Source: Paracoccus alkenifer (GTDB lineage Bacteria > Pseudomonadota > Alphaproteobacteria > Rhodobacterales > Rhodobacteraceae). From it: DNA of 64,000 nucleotides. The stretch is from the NCBI RefSeq assembly GCF_900108405.1, contig NZ_FNXG01000006.1:81637-145636 (forward strand), written 5' to 3'. Below, piece after piece: positions 15,490 through 25,198 of this stretch (position 1 is its first letter; each line of letters begins with the position of its first letter). The notes under the pieces are model-generated. The model searched no databases and was not told where the DNA came from. It saw nothing but the letters and a program-made list of their open reading frames with translations. Both the position numbers and the translations under genes were made by a program.

Positions 15490-18400
15490 TCAGCTACAGC
15501 CGCTGGTGCCGCCGCAGGTGTTGCATTTCATGCAGGTGCCGTTGCGCACCAGCGTGTAATTGCCGCATTCGCCGCAGGGGTCGCCCTCATATCCCTGCAT
15601 CCTTGCCTTGGCGCGGGCGTCCAGCGTCACGGTGGCGCTGGCGACGCCGATTTCAAAGCTGGCCTGCGTTTCCGCCATGCCCGAGGCCACCGCCACGGTC
15701 GAGGCCCCCCCTTGCAGCACCATCAGTTCCTGCGGCAGGCGCTTGCGCAGATAACCGGTCGAGCTGATCTGGCGCAGCAGCTCCACCGATTTCGAGGCCA
15801 CGCCCTCGGGCGCGGGCGACAGTTCGGGCCGGCCCTCGGCCACGCCCCCGCCCAGCGTGTCAAAGCTGGCGCCATTGGGTTTCACATGCGCAAGATCGGT
15901 GCGGTCCAGATAGGACACCGCCAGCTCGCGGAAGATATAGTCGAGGATCGAGGTGGCGTTCTTGATCGAGTCGTTGCCCTGCACCATCCCCGCCGGTTCA
16001 AAGCGGGTAAAGGTAAAGGCGTCGACGAATTCCTCCAGCGGGACGCCGTATTGCAGGCCGACCGACACCGCGATGGCGAAATTGTTCATCATGGCGCGAA
16101 AGCCCGCGCCCTCCTTGTGCATGTCGATGAAGATCTCGCCCAAAGACCCGTCGTCGTATTCGCCGGTGCGCAGATAGACCTTGTGGCCGCCGATCAGCGC
16201 CTTTTGCGTATAGCCCTTGCGGCGCGAGGGCAGTTTTTCGCGGTGCGAGCGCACGGCCTCTTTGACGATGATGCGCTCGACGATCTTTTCGGCCAGCACC
16301 GCGGCTTTTTCATGGGTGTTGCCGGTTTCCAGAACCTCGGCGGCCTCGTCGTCGTCCTCGACCAACGCGGCGGCCAGCGGCTGGCTGAGCTTCGAGCCGT
16401 CGCGGTACAGCGCGTTGGCCTTGATCCCCAGCGACCAGGACAGCTCGTAGGCCGCCAGCGTTTCCGCGATCGAGGCCGAGTTCGGCATGTTGATCGTCTT
16501 GGAAATCGCCCCCGAGATGAACGACTGCGCCGCCGCCATCATGCGGATATGGCTTTCCACCGACAGATAGCGCGTGCCTTTTTTCCCGCAGGCATTGGCG
16601 CAGTCGAACACCGCGTAATGTTCGGGCCGCAGAAAGGGCGCGCCCTCCAGCGTCATGCTGCCGCAGACGTGGTCGTTGGCCGCGTCGATCTGGGCGCGGG
16701 TAAAGCCCAGGTGGCGCAGCAGGTCGAAACCGGGATCGGCCAGTTTCTCGGCCGGGATGCCCAGCGTGCCCTTGCAGAATTCCTCGCCCAGCGTCCACTG
16801 GTTGAAGACAAAGCGGATGTCAAAGGCCGAGGCCAGCGCCGCATCCACCTTTTCCAGTTCGCGCGGGCCGAAGCCGTGGCCGACCAGCGCTGCGTGGTTG
16901 ATGCCGGGGCAGTTGCCAAGACTGGCGTGGCCGACGGCGTAAGCGACGATTTCCTGAATCTGGCTGCTGGAATAACCCAGCGTGTCCAACGCCGCGGGGA
17001 CCGACTGGTTGATGATCTTGAAATAGCCGCCACCCGCCAGTTTCTTGAACTTGACCAGCGCGAAATCCGGTTCGATCCCGGTGGTGTCGCAATCCATCAC
17101 CAGCCCGATGGTGCCCGTCGGCGCGATGACCGAGACCTGCGCGTTGCGGAACCCGTGGTCCTGCCCCAGCGAAAGCGCCTCGTCCCAGGCGGCCTGCGCC
17201 ATCTGCGCAAGGCGGATGTCGGGGCAGTTCGCCACATCCAGCGCCACCGGATCGACGTTCACCGATTCATATGCGCCGGTGCCGTGGGCGGCGGCGCGGT
17301 GGTTGCGGATCACCCGCAGCATGGCGTCGGCGTTGCGCTCGTAGCCGGGGAACGGCCCCAGCTCGCCCGCCATCTCGGCCGAGGTCGCATAGGAGACGCC
17401 GGTCATCAGCGCGGTCAGCGCCCCGCACAGCGCCCGGCCCTTGTCGCTGTCATAGGGCAGGCCCAGGTTCATCAGCAGCCCGCCGATATTGGCGTAGCCC
17501 AGTCCCAGCGTACGGAAGTCATAGGACCGCTGCGCGATTTCCTTGCTGGGGAACTGCGCCATCAGCACGCTGATTTCCAGCGTGACGGTCCACAGCCGCG
17601 TGGCGTGGACATAGGATTCCGCATCGAAACGGTCCCCCGACAGAAAGGTCAGCAGGTTCATCGACGCGAGGTTGCAGGCGGTGTCGTCCAGGAACATGTA
17701 TTCCGAACACGGGTTCGAGCCGCGGATCGGCCCGTCCGCCGGGCAGGTGTGCCACGCGTTCACCGTGTCGTGGAACTGGATGCCGGGGTCGGCGCAGGCC
17801 CATGCGGCGTGGCCGATCTGGTCCCACAGCTCGCGCGCCTTGACGGTTTTCGCCACCTTGCCGTCGGTGCGGCGGATCAGTTCCCAATCGGCATCCTCGC
17901 GCACGGCGCGCAGAAAGGCGTCGGTGACACGGACCGAGTTGTTCGAGTTCTGACCCGAGACGCTGGCGTAAGCCTCGGAATCCCAATCGGTGTCGTAGGT
18001 CGGAAACTCGATGGAATCAAAGCCTTGTCGGGCGTATTGCAGAACCCGGTTGATATAGGTTTCCGGGATCATCGCGCGCTTGGCGCTGCGGATCGCGGTT
18101 TTCAGCGCCGGGTTCTGCGCGGGGTCGGTCGCGCCCTCAGCCAGACCATCCCACTGCCGGATCGCGGCAAAGATCTCGTTCAGCTTGGCTTCGTGCTGTT
18201 TCGAGCCGGCGACGAGGCTGGCGACCTTTTGTTCCTCGATCACCTTCCAGTTGATGAACTGCTCGATATCGGGGTGATCCATGTCGCAGATCACCATCTT
18301 GGCGGCCCGCCGCGTGGTGCCGCCCGACTTGATCGACCCCGCCGCGCGGTCGCCGATCTTGAGGAACCCCATCAGCCCGCTGGAACGCCCCCCGCCCGAG

Positions 18401-19134
18401 AGGTTTTCGCCCTCGCCCCGCAGGCTGGAAAAATTGGTGCCGGTGCCCGAGCCGTATTTGAACAGCCGCGCCTCGCGCACCCACAGGTCCATGATCCCGC
18501 CCTCGTTCACCAGATCGTCGGCGACGGACTGGATGAAGCACGCGTGCGGCTGGGGGTGTTCATAGGCGCTGTCGGACTTGACCAGCTTGCCGGTCTGGTA
18601 ATCGACATAGAAATGCCCCTGGCTGGGCCCGTCGATGCCGTAGGCCCAGTGCAGCCCGGTGTTGAACCACTGCGGGCTGTTCGGCGCCCCCATCTGCCGG
18701 GCCAGCATGTGGCGCATTTCGTCGAAATAGGCGCTGGCGTCGGATTCGGCGGTGAAATAGCCGCCCTTCCAGCCCCAATAGGCCCAGGCGCCGGCCAGAC
18801 GGTCGAACACCTGCCGGGCCGAGGTCTCGCCCACGAAACGCTCGGCCTCGGGCAGTTTGGCCAGTGCGGCCTCGTCGGGGACCGAGCGCCACAGGAATTC
18901 CGGCACGCCCTTTTCCTTGACCGGCTTGAGCCGCGCCGGCACCCCGGCCTTGCGGAAATATTTCTGCGCGATCACGTCGGATGCGACCTGGCTCCAGCTT
19001 TCGGGGACTTCCACGTTGTCGTTGCGGAACACCACGGTCCCATCCGGGTTGCGGATTTCCGAGGTGGTGGTGGCAAAGGAAATCCCGCCGTAGGCCCCGT
19101 CTTCCGCCGTGGTGAAGCGCCGTTCGATCTTCAT
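15490..19134 (-). CDS. nrdJ: adenosylcobalamin-dependent ribonucleoside-diphosphate reductase (class II)
   Basis: 1214 residues, typical of the long alphaproteobacterial class II enzyme that reduces ribonucleotides with B12 and needs neither oxygen nor a separate small subunit. Visible conserved segments are [10 protein letters not shown] near residue 135, NPCSEYMF (active-site loop Cys), [23 protein letters not shown] in outline, and a C-terminal Cys-rich zinc tail ([10 protein letters not shown]...[14 protein letters not shown]) that delivers reducing equivalents. The start ATG at 19134 is followed by KIERRFTT, as in relatives. An NrdR box lies about 130 bases upstream. No nrdA/nrdB genes are in the window. 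Confidence 0.97.
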   Translation of the reverse strand: MKIERRFTTAEDGAYGGISFATTTSEIRNPDGTVVFRNDNVEVPESWSQVASDVIAQKYFRKAGVPARLKPVKEKGVPEFLWRSVPDEAALAKLPEAERFVGETSARQVFDRLAGAWAYWGWKGGYFTAESDASAYFDEMRHMLARQMGAPNSPQWFNTGLHWAYGIDGPSQGHFYVDYQTGKLVKSDSAYEHPQPHACFIQSVADDLVNEGGIMDLWVREARLFKYGSGTGTNFSSLRGEGENLSGGGRSSGLMGFLKIGDRAAGSIKSGGTTRRAAKMVICDMDHPDIEQFINWKVIEEQKVASLVAGSKQHEAKLNEIFAAIRQWDGLAEGATDPAQNPALKTAIRSAKRAMIPETYINRVLQYARQGFDSIEFPTYDTDWDSEAYASVSGQNSNNSVRVTDAFLRAVREDADWELIRRTDGKVAKTVKARELWDQIGHAAWACADPGIQFHDTVNAWHTCPADGPIRGSNPCSEYMFLDDTACNLASMNLLTFLSGDRFDAESYVHATRLWTVTLEISVLMAQFPSKEIAQRSYDFRTLGLGYANIGGLLMNLGLPYDSDKGRALCGALTALMTGVSYATSAEMAGELGPFPGYERNADAMLRVIRNHRAAAHGTGAYESVNVDPVALDVANCPDIRLAQMAQAAWDEALSLGQDHGFRNAQVSVIAPTGTIGLVMDCDTTGIEPDFALVKFKKLAGGGYFKIINQSVPAALDTLGYSSSQIQEIVAYAVGHASLGNCPGINHAALVGHGFGPRELEKVDAALASAFDIRFVFNQWTLGEEFCKGTLGIPAEKLADPGFDLLRHLGFTRAQIDAANDHVCGSMTLEGAPFLRPEHYAVFDCANACGKKGTRYLSVESHIRMMAAAQSFISGAISKTINMPNSASIAETLAAYELSWSLGIKANALYRDGSKLSQPLAAALVEDDDEAAEVLETGNTHEKAAVLAEKIVERIIVKEAVRSHREKLPSRRKGYTQKALIGGHKVYLRTGEYDDGSLGEIFIDMHKEGAGFRAMMNNFAIAVSVGLQYGVPLEEFVDAFTFTRFEPAGMVQGNDSIKNATSILDYIFRELAVSYLDRTDLAHVKPNGASFDTLGGGVAEGRPELSPAPEGVASKSVELLRQISSTGYLRKRLPQELMVLQGGASTVAVASGMAETQASFEIGVASATVTLDARAKARMQGYEGDPCGECGNYTLVRNGTCMKCNTCGGTSGCS

Positions 19135-19561
19135 GGTCCCTGCCCCGTTTTTTCTGCTGCGGCCGAAATGCCGCGATCCCGTGCGCCATTGCCCGAGGGA
19201 TCACCCCGAGGGCGGGCAGAACGATCTGCCCGGCGCGATGTTCTTAGGTTGTTGCCGTGGCGTTCCACCATATCTAGTGGTCGTCCCGCCGGGCTTACAC
19301 TAACTGCGGCGTGCGCGGTTCGGTTTCAAGCATTTTATTTTTCTGACCGGCGCAGCTTGCGGTTGACAAAATCAGCCGGGTTGATCCGGCCTCAGGCCGC
19401 GACCGCATCTTAAAAAAGGTTAACGAAACCCGGTCCAGGGCTGGATTCTGCAACGGAGGCGGGCGGTTGCGGCGCCCTGCTCACGGGTTTTCCACAGCCT
19501 GTCCCCAGAGTCGCGCGCCCTTGCGCCCCGCCCGACCCGCAAGACCGCTGTCGCAGGCTTG
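19135..19561. other. 427-base intergenic region upstream of nrdJ
   Basis: There is no gene here. It holds the nrdJ leader and promoter, with one clear NrdR box at 19265-19280. The half nearest the cyclo-ligase gene shows a TTTTCCACA that is one base from a DnaA box, which alone is not meaningful. I could not find the conserved B12-box core of a cobalamin riboswitch. Confidence 0.6.
19265..19280 (-). promoter_or_regulatory. NrdR box of the nrdJ promoter
   Basis: CCACCATATCTAGTGG matches the NrdR box pattern (acaCwATATnTaGtgt): CCAC and GTGG arms around an AT-rich centre. NrdR represses ribonucleotide reductase genes when dATP is high. Boxes usually occur in pairs. A weaker candidate begins near 19296 (ACACTAACTGC), about one to three helical turns away, but is not convincing. 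Confidence 0.75.
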
Positions 19562-20152
19562 TCACACCGCGGGGCGCAGGATTTCGGTATCGGTGACCAG
19601 CAGGTCCAGTCTTTGATCGAAAGGGCCGACCGGCAGGGAATCGACGCGCTGGACCTGCCAGGCCAGGCCGATGGCGGTCACGGGGCCGATGGCGCGCAGC
19701 ATTTCCAGGGTGCGGTCGTAATAGCCGCCGCCATAGCCCAGCCGGTGCAGCCCCGAATCAAAGGCCAGCATCGGCACGATCAGCACCTCGGGCAGGATCT
19801 CGGGCAGCGAATCGGGGGGCTGGCTGGTCCCCAGCGGGCCGGGCGCCAGCGCCTCGCCGCGCCACCGGCGAAAGATCAGCGGCACGTCGCGTCCCGGCAC
19901 CACCGGCAGGCACAAGGGGCCGTCGTGGACCTGCATCGCCGGGCGGGGATCGGGTTCGCCCTGCATCGACCAATACCCCGCCAGCACCTGCCCGGCATGC
20001 GAGGCCAGCGCCGCCCGCAGGTTGCGTTCCAGCGCCGCCTGATCGCCGCCCGCCGCCCGCGCCGCCAGCGCCGCGCGCCGCAGCGCGGCCTTGGCGGCGG
20101 CGCGTTCGGTTTCGGACGAGCCGGACCCGGACCCGGACCCGGACCCGCTCAC
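19562..20152 (-). CDS. 5-formyltetrahydrofolate cyclo-ligase
   Basis: About 196 residues. It converts 5-formyl-THF to 5,10-methenyl-THF with ATP. Conserved segments seen: VLAGYWSMQGEPDPRPAM, LIVPMLAFDSGLHRLGYGGGYYDRTL (phosphate/ATP loop) and AWQVQRVDSLPVGPFDQRLD. I chose GTG at 20152 because it overlaps the mgtE stop as GTGA; an ATG at 20164 inside mgtE is possible. The N-terminus is an unusual run of Ser-Gly pairs encoded by a hexanucleotide repeat, not part of the enzyme fold. It is probably cotranscribed with mgtE. Confidence 0.92.
   Translation of the reverse strand: MSGSGSGSGSGSSETERAAAKAALRRAALAARAAGGDQAALERNLRAALASHAGQVLAGYWSMQGEPDPRPAMQVHDGPLCLPVVPGRDVPLIFRRWRGEALAPGPLGTSQPPDSLPEILPEVLIVPMLAFDSGLHRLGYGGGYYDRTLEMLRAIGPVTAIGLAWQVQRVDSLPVGPFDQRLDLLVTDTEILRPAV
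20123..20146 (-). repeat. hexanucleotide repeat (GGACCC)x4 at a gene start
   Basis: Four exact tandem copies of GGACCC (CCGGGT-type on the coding strand) lie just inside the start of the cyclo-ligase gene and encode Ser-Gly pairs. Copy-number change would alter N-terminal length without breaking the frame. Confidence 0.9.
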
Positions 20153-21531
20153 AGCAGCACCCATGTGGCCAGGCCCAGGAACACGAAAAACCCCATCACA
20201 TCGGTCAGCGTGGTGACGAAAGTGCCCGAGGCCAGCGCCGGGTCCAGCCCCAGCCGGCGCAGCAGCAGCGGGATCAGCACCCCCGCCAGCGCCGCGACGA
20301 TCTGGTTCATCATCATGGCCCCGGCCAGCACCATGCCCAGCAGCGGGTCGCCGAACAGCACAAAGCCGCCCGCAAACAGCAGCGCCGCCAGCCCCAGCCC
20401 GTTCAGCAACCCGGCAAACAGCTCGCGCACCACCACGCGGCGCGCGTTGCCCTTGTTCAGGTCGCGCGTCGCCAGCCCCCGCACCGCCACCGCCAGCGAC
20501 TGCGTGCCGGCGATGCCCCCGGTCGAGGCGACGATCGGCATCAGCGCCGCCAGCGTCACCAGCGCCGCGATGGTGTTTTCAAACAGCGAGATCACCATGG
20601 CCGACAGCGAGGCGGTGAACAGGTTGGCCACCAGCCACGGCAGGCGCTGGCGCGCGGTCTGCATGGCGGTGTCGCTGACGTGGCTGTCCTCGCCGACGCC
20701 GGCCAGGCGCAGCACGTCCTCTTCGTGTTCCTCGTCCAGCACGTTCATGGCGTCGTCGATGGTGATGACGCCGACCAGCCGCCCGTCGGCGTCCACCACC
20801 GGGGTCGAGATGATGTGATACTGGTTGAAGACATAGGCCACGTCGCCTTCGTCCTCGAGCACGCCGATGGTGCGGAAACTGTCCTCGGTGATGTCGGCCA
20901 GCTTTGTTTCGCGCTGCGACGACAGCAGCCGCCCCAGCGTGACATGGCCGACCGGATGGCGCTTGGGATCGACCAGCACCACGTGATAGAACTGGTCGGG
21001 CAGCCAGTCCTCGGCGCGCAGAAAGTCGATGGTCTCGCCCACGGTCCAGTGTTCGGGGGCGGTCACCACCTCGGACTGCATCAGCCGCCCGGCCGAGTGT
21101 TCGGGATAATTCAGCGATTGCTCGACCGCGATCCGGTCCGATTCGTCCAGCGCGGCCAGCACGACTTCGCGTTCCGGGCCTTCGAGATCCTCGACCAGAT
21201 CGACGACATCGTCGCTGTCCATGTCGCGGACGGCCTCGGCCAGCACCTCGGCGGGCAGCTGCTCGATCACCTGCTCGCGGATCGATTCGTCGATCTCGGC
21301 CAGGATTTCGGCGTCGAATTCCCCGGAATACAGCCGAACGAAGCGGGCGCGGCGCTGCGGGGTCAGCTGCTCGATCAGGTCGGCGATGTCGGCACCGTGG
21401 ACGGGTTCCAGCAGCGCGTTCACCCGCTGCGCGTCATCGGCATCGACCGCTTCGGCGATTTCCGCAACCAGACCATGGCCGGGAACCAATTCGTCCTGGG
21501 TTCCCTCGGGGTCGGTGCGGATTTCGGACAT
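20149..21531 (-). CDS. mgtE: MgtE-family magnesium transporter
   Basis: 460 residues in the inner membrane. Order: N-terminal acidic superhelical domain (about 20-135, with MDSDDVVDLVEDL), two CBS domains (about 140-265) that sense Mg2+, a plug helix, and five membrane segments (about 290-460) with the conserved PIVASTGGIAGTQS and ...ALASGTFVTTLTDVMGFF pore segments. It imports Mg2+ when cytosolic Mg2+ is low. Its stop overlaps the start of the cyclo-ligase gene downstream. Confidence 0.95.
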   Translation of the reverse strand: MSEIRTDPEGTQDELVPGHGLVAEIAEAVDADDAQRVNALLEPVHGADIADLIEQLTPQRRARFVRLYSGEFDAEILAEIDESIREQVIEQLPAEVLAEAVRDMDSDDVVDLVEDLEGPEREVVLAALDESDRIAVEQSLNYPEHSAGRLMQSEVVTAPEHWTVGETIDFLRAEDWLPDQFYHVVLVDPKRHPVGHVTLGRLLSSQRETKLADITEDSFRTIGVLEDEGDVAYVFNQYHIISTPVVDADGRLVGVITIDDAMNVLDEEHEEDVLRLAGVGEDSHVSDTAMQTARQRLPWLVANLFTASLSAMVISLFENTIAALVTLAALMPIVASTGGIAGTQSLAVAVRGLATRDLNKGNARRVVVRELFAGLLNGLGLAALLFAGGFVLFGDPLLGMVLAGAMMMNQIVAALAGVLIPLLLRRLGLDPALASGTFVTTLTDVMGFFVFLGLATWVLL

Positions 21532-21661
21532 GAGTCACCTGCCTTGCTTGTCGGCCGCACTGCGGCACCTTGTTGTCGAATCGCGACATTATGCCCGGCG
21601 TCGGGACACGGCAACCGCAAGCGGACGTTAAGCGCGCAACCGCCGCGCCAAGGCCGGCCGC

Positions 21662-22498
21662 CTAGCCCGCCAGCAGCGCCAGCGCCGCGCGGTGCAGCGC
21701 GGGCGTGGCGGCGGCGATCACCTGCCCGCCGTGATGGGCGGGACCGCCCTGCCAGTCGGTGACGATGCCGCCCGCGGCCCGGATCACCGCGATCGGGGCC
21801 ACGATGTCGTGGGGCCGCAACCCCGCCTCGACCACCAGATCGACCTGCCCCAGCGCCAGCAGCGCATAGGCATAGCAGTCCAGCCCATAGCGGGTCAGCC
21901 GCACCTGTGCGGACAGGCGGCCAAAGGCGGCGGTTTCCGGGGCGGTGCCCAGATCGGGATAGGTGGTCAGCAGCGTGGCCTCGGCCAGCGGCCGGTTGCG
22001 GCGCACCGCAAGCGGGCTGTCGCCCTGCGGTGCGCTCAGCCGGGCAAGGCCGGCGCCGCCCTCGAACCGCTCGCCGGTCCAGGGTTGGTCGATCAGCCCG
22101 TAAATCGGGCCGCGCGCGTCCGTCACCCCGATCAGCACCCCCCAGGTCGGCGCACCGCACATGAAGGACCGCGTGCCGTCCACCGGGTCAAGCACCCAGG
22201 TCAGCCCGCTGCGCCCTTGCCGCAGGCCGTATTCCTCGCCCAGGATGGCGTCGTCGGGCCGTTGCCGGGCCAGGATCTCGCGCATGATCCGTTCGGCGCT
22301 GCGGTCGGCCTCGGTCACGGGGTCGAAACCCGCGCCGGCCTTGTTGTCGGCAGGCAGATCGCGGCGACGGAAATGGCGCAGGGTTTCAGCCCGCGCGGCA
22401 TCGGCCAGCGCCGCAGCGGTGGCGCGGATCGCCCCGATGTCCGGGGGGGCGGCAGCACCCTGAGGCGATGCCGGCAAAGCGGGCTGGGAAATCTGCAT
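21662..22498 (-). CDS. hisN: inositol-monophosphatase-family histidinol-phosphatase
   Basis: About 278 residues with the Li-sensitive phosphatase fold. Metal-binding motifs: DPVTEADRSAE, ILGEEYG, WVLDPVDGTRSF (DPxDGT), and LRPHDIVAPIAVIRAAGGIVTDW. The LDPVDGTRSF-plus-PTWG pattern is that of HisN-like histidinol-phosphatases rather than general inositol monophosphatases; suhB-like activity cannot be excluded. The ATG at 22498 has AGGG upstream; another ATG lies 6 codons earlier. Confidence 0.85.
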   Translation of the reverse strand: MQISQPALPASPQGAAAPPDIGAIRATAAALADAARAETLRHFRRRDLPADNKAGAGFDPVTEADRSAERIMREILARQRPDDAILGEEYGLRQGRSGLTWVLDPVDGTRSFMCGAPTWGVLIGVTDARGPIYGLIDQPWTGERFEGGAGLARLSAPQGDSPLAVRRNRPLAEATLLTTYPDLGTAPETAAFGRLSAQVRLTRYGLDCYAYALLALGQVDLVVEAGLRPHDIVAPIAVIRAAGGIVTDWQGGPAHHGGQVIAAATPALHRAALALLAG

Positions 22499-22606
22499 GG
22501 TCGGACCCTGCTGCAACGCGTCTGGGGCCAGACTAGCGCCGCCGCCACCGGGGAGCCAGCCGTTCGCGGCGGGTGGCAGCAGGGTGCGGATGCGGATGAG
22601 GCCCGG

Positions 22607-22960
22607 TCAGACGGCCTCGGACAGCACGCGGGCCAGTTCGAACAGCTGGCGGCGCTGCGCCTCGGGGATGGTGTAATAGGCGCGCACCAGCTGCAACGCC
22701 TCTTTCGCGGCCAGCGGGTCGGTCTCGGCCGCCTGTGCCTGCCCGTCCAGCCCCTCGAAGAAATGCGCGACCGGCACCTCCATCGCGACGGCGATATCCC
22801 ACAGCCGCGAGGCCGAGACCCGGTTCATCCCGGTCTCGTATTTCTGGATCTGCTGGAACTTGATTCCGACCGCATCGGCCAGCTGTTGCTGCGTCATGCC
22901 GATCGCCCAACGCCGCTGACGGATACGTTGCCCGACGTGCACATCGACATGATGTTTCAT
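22607..22960 (-). CDS. XRE-family transcriptional regulator
   Basis: 117 residues. A Cro/CI-type helix-turn-helix covers residues 9-64: GQRIRQRRWAIGMTQQQLADAVGIKFQQIQKYETGMNRVSASRLWDIA in outline. The C-terminal ~50 residues form helices (AKEALQLVRAYYTIPEAQRRQLFELARVLSEA). The ATG at 22960 has AAGGGG 6 bases upstream. This compact XRE type is common in Rhodobacteraceae chromosomes; its targets are not evident. It is divergent from a quinone oxidoreductase gene, with a structured 170-base gap between. Confidence 0.88.
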   Translation of the reverse strand: MKHHVDVHVGQRIRQRRWAIGMTQQQLADAVGIKFQQIQKYETGMNRVSASRLWDIAVAMEVPVAHFFEGLDGQAQAAETDPLAAKEALQLVRAYYTIPEAQRRQLFELARVLSEAV

Positions 22961-23035
22961 CGTAAACCCCTTACACACAACCTGACGGGGCATTAGCGCG
23001 GCCCCACACCATCAGCGAGAAGAAACATGGTTAAA

Positions 23036-23078
23036 ACAGCCGTTTCTGACCAAAAAGACAGGTCAAATTGACGGCTGT
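23036..23078 (+). promoter_or_regulatory. two-part stem-loop upstream of the quinone oxidoreductase gene
   Basis: Outer arms ACAGCCGT/ACGGCTGT (23036-23043, 23071-23078) and inner arms TGACC/GGTCA (23047-23051, 23061-23065) form one nested hairpin with a small internal loop. A 14-codon frame from ATG at 23027 to TGA at 23071 (MVKTAVSDQKDRSN) runs through it. It could be a regulator-binding palindrome or an RNA leader. Confidence 0.45.
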
Positions 23079-23129
23079 GGGGCATTTGGCGCAGAACAAG
23101 CGGCGGGCAGGCGAAGAACAAGGACAACC

Positions 23130-24125
23130 ATGGACCGAATCATCTCCATCGACGAAACGGCGGCCGGGCCGCGGCTGGCCCACAGGCCCAAGGCGCAGCC
23201 GCTGGCACCGCCGGGCCCGGGCGAGCTGCGGGTCCGCCTGCACGCCGCGGCGCTGAATTTCGCCGATCTGCTGATGGCCGAGGGGCGCTATCAGGACACG
23301 CCGCCCTTTCCCTTTGTCGCCGGGCTCGAAGGCGCGGGGGTGGTCGAGGCCGCCGGTCCCGGCGTCACGCTGGCCCCCGGCACGAGGGTCGCGGTTTCCG
23401 CGCAGGGCACCTTGGCCGACCGCGGGCTGTTCCCGGCCGACAGCTGCACCCCCATTCCCGACCGCATGTCGTGGCGCGATGCCGCCGGGTTCCAGATCGC
23501 CTATGGCACCAGCCACCTTGCCCTGACCGGCCCGGCGCGGCTGGCCTCGGGTCAGACGCTGGCGGTGCTGGGTGCGGGCGGCGGCGTCGGGCTGACCGCG
23601 GTCGAGATCGGCGCGGCGCTGGGCGCCCGGGTGATCGCCGTTGCCAGGGGCGAGGACAAGCTGGCGGCCGCACGCGCCGCCGGCGCGGCCGAGACCATCG
23701 ACAGCGCCACCACCGACGACCTGCGCAGCGCCCTGCGCGGCTTGGGCGGGGTGGATGTGGTTTATGACGCGCTTGGCGACGCCCCCGGCGCCGCGGCTTT
23801 CGGCGCGCTGAAACCGGGCGGGCGGCACCTGCTGATCGGCTTTGCCGCCGGGCGGCCGCCGGCGCTGCCGCTGAACCACGCGCTGGTCAAGAACATCTCG
23901 ATCCACGGTTTCTACTGGGGCGGATACCGCCGCCTGAACCCCGCGGCGCTGCACGAAAGCATGGCCGGGCTGTTGCGGATGTATGACGAGGGCAAGCTGC
24001 GCCCCACCGCCGCCGCGGTGCTGCCGCTGGACCGCGCGGCCGACGCCTACGCGCTGCTGCGCAGCCGCAAGGCGGTGGGCAAGGTGATCCTGACCATGAC
24101 CGACGAGGCTGCGGCGCCGCAATAG
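23130..24125 (+). CDS. NADPH:quinone oxidoreductase family protein (zinc-free MDR)
   Basis: 331 residues. N-terminal GroES-like domain with LNFADLLMAEGRYQDTPPFPF and GLEGAGVV, then a Rossmann domain with VLGAGGGVGLTAVEIGAALGA (about 150-170) for NADPH. Zinc-ligand Cys/His residues of alcohol dehydrogenases are missing, so it belongs to the zinc-free quinone/enone reductases. The substrate is unknown. GGACAACC precedes the ATG. Confidence 0.9.
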   Translation: MDRIISIDETAAGPRLAHRPKAQPLAPPGPGELRVRLHAAALNFADLLMAEGRYQDTPPFPFVAGLEGAGVVEAAGPGVTLAPGTRVAVSAQGTLADRGLFPADSCTPIPDRMSWRDAAGFQIAYGTSHLALTGPARLASGQTLAVLGAGGGVGLTAVEIGAALGARVIAVARGEDKLAAARAAGAAETIDSATTDDLRSALRGLGGVDVVYDALGDAPGAAAFGALKPGGRHLLIGFAAGRPPALPLNHALVKNISIHGFYWGGYRRLNPAALHESMAGLLRMYDEGKLRPTAAAVLPLDRAADAYALLRSRKAVGKVILTMTDEAAAPQ

Positions 24126-24324
24126 GCCGCGCAACAGGCCGCAGGGCGCGCAATAGTCCGCAAGGGTGCGTCCGCTCGCGGCGCGAGCCGGTCAAGAACC
24201 TGTCAGCGGGTCGAAAAAATGCGCTCTGCCGCGGCCGAAGCGGTTGATAATCCGGGCCGAAGCCACGATATTTCCGACCATGTGAGCCCGCCTCTGGCAG
24301 CGGGCCGGTCCAAGAGGGAATACG

Positions 24325-25068
24325 ATGACCGATTTCAACACGATCCGCCGCCCGGCCACGACGGCCCAGCGTGCTGCGGTCTATGACGAGGGCCTGCGGG
24401 CCTATATGAACAAGGTCTACGGGCTGATGACCGTAGGCATGCTGGTCACCGCCGTCGTGGCCTGGAGCTTTGCGCAGATGGCCGGCGGCCCCGGCGCCTG
24501 GACCGAATTCGGGCGCGTGGTCTATACCACCCCGCTGCGCTGGGTGATCCTGTTCCTGCCGCTGGTGATGGTCTTTGCCTTTGGCGCCGCGATCCAGCGG
24601 CTGTCGACGCAGGCGGTCACCATGCTGTTCTATGCGTTCGCGGCGGTGATGGGGGCCTCGATCAGCTCGATCTTCCTGCGCTATACCGGCGGCTCGATCG
24701 CGATGACCTTTGTCGCCACCGCCGCGGGGTTCGCCGCGCTGTCGCTTTACGGCTACACCACCGGCCGCGACCTGTCGGCGATGGGGCGCTTTCTGATGAT
24801 CGGCCTGGTCGGGCTGATCGTGGCGATGATCGTCAACCTGTTCGTCGGCTCGGGGGTGGTGCAGCTGGCCATTTCGGCGATCGGGGTGCTGATCTTTGCC
24901 GGGCTGACCGCCTATGACACCCAGAACATCAAGAACACCTATCTGGAACTGGCCAATTCCGACCCGGATTTCCTGGGCAAGTCGGCGATCATGGGCGCGC
25001 TGACGCTGTATCTGGATTTCCTGAACCTGTTCATGTTCCTGCTCAGCTTCATGGGGCAGCGGGAATAA
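24325..25068 (+). CDS. Bax inhibitor-1/YccA family membrane protein
   Basis: 247 residues with seven predicted membrane segments. The N-terminal cytoplasmic part AVYDEGLRAYMNKVYGLMTVGMLVTAVVAW in outline and the C-terminal ...AGLTAYDTQNIKNTY...LYLDFLNLFMFLLSF segment with the Asp residues are the family hallmarks. BI-1 homologues act as pH-sensitive Ca2+ leak channels, and YccA modulates FtsH. The gene stands alone, followed by a strong terminator. Confidence 0.93.
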   Translation: MTDFNTIRRPATTAQRAAVYDEGLRAYMNKVYGLMTVGMLVTAVVAWSFAQMAGGPGAWTEFGRVVYTTPLRWVILFLPLVMVFAFGAAIQRLSTQAVTMLFYAFAAVMGASISSIFLRYTGGSIAMTFVATAAGFAALSLYGYTTGRDLSAMGRFLMIGLVGLIVAMIVNLFVGSGVVQLAISAIGVLIFAGLTAYDTQNIKNTYLELANSDPDFLGKSAIMGALTLYLDFLNLFMFLLSFMGQRE

Positions 25069-25090
25069 CCCGCTCTGCATCGCGATGGAC

Positions 25091-25117
25091 AAGGCCGGCG
25101 GTTGCGCCGGCCTTTTT
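25091..25117 (+). terminator. rho-independent terminator of the YccA-like gene
   Basis: A 10-base-pair stem (AAGGCCGGCG/CGCCGGCCTT), GTTG loop and five T, located 22 bases after the stop. Confidence 0.9.
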
Positions 25118-25198
25118 CATTTGCGCTGCCGTCTGGAACATCCCCGGTCGGCGCTGGTTTACCAACTGGCGCCGATCCGGCGCAGGGGAGGAAACAAC

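Noticed and set aside
15271..19413. 1380-codon open frame antisense to nrdJ and fhs upstream DNA
   Set aside because: Product is rich in His, Arg, Asp and Gln, as expected from the complement of a GC-biased gene; the minus strand encodes a fully conserved ribonucleotide reductase.
19488..19500. DnaA box-like TTTTCCACA
   Set aside because: Single site with one mismatch and no iterons or AT-rich unwinding element, so not evidence of an origin.
19135..19561. Cobalamin riboswitch upstream of nrdJ
   Set aside because: I looked for the conserved B12-box core and did not see it; only an NrdR box is supported.
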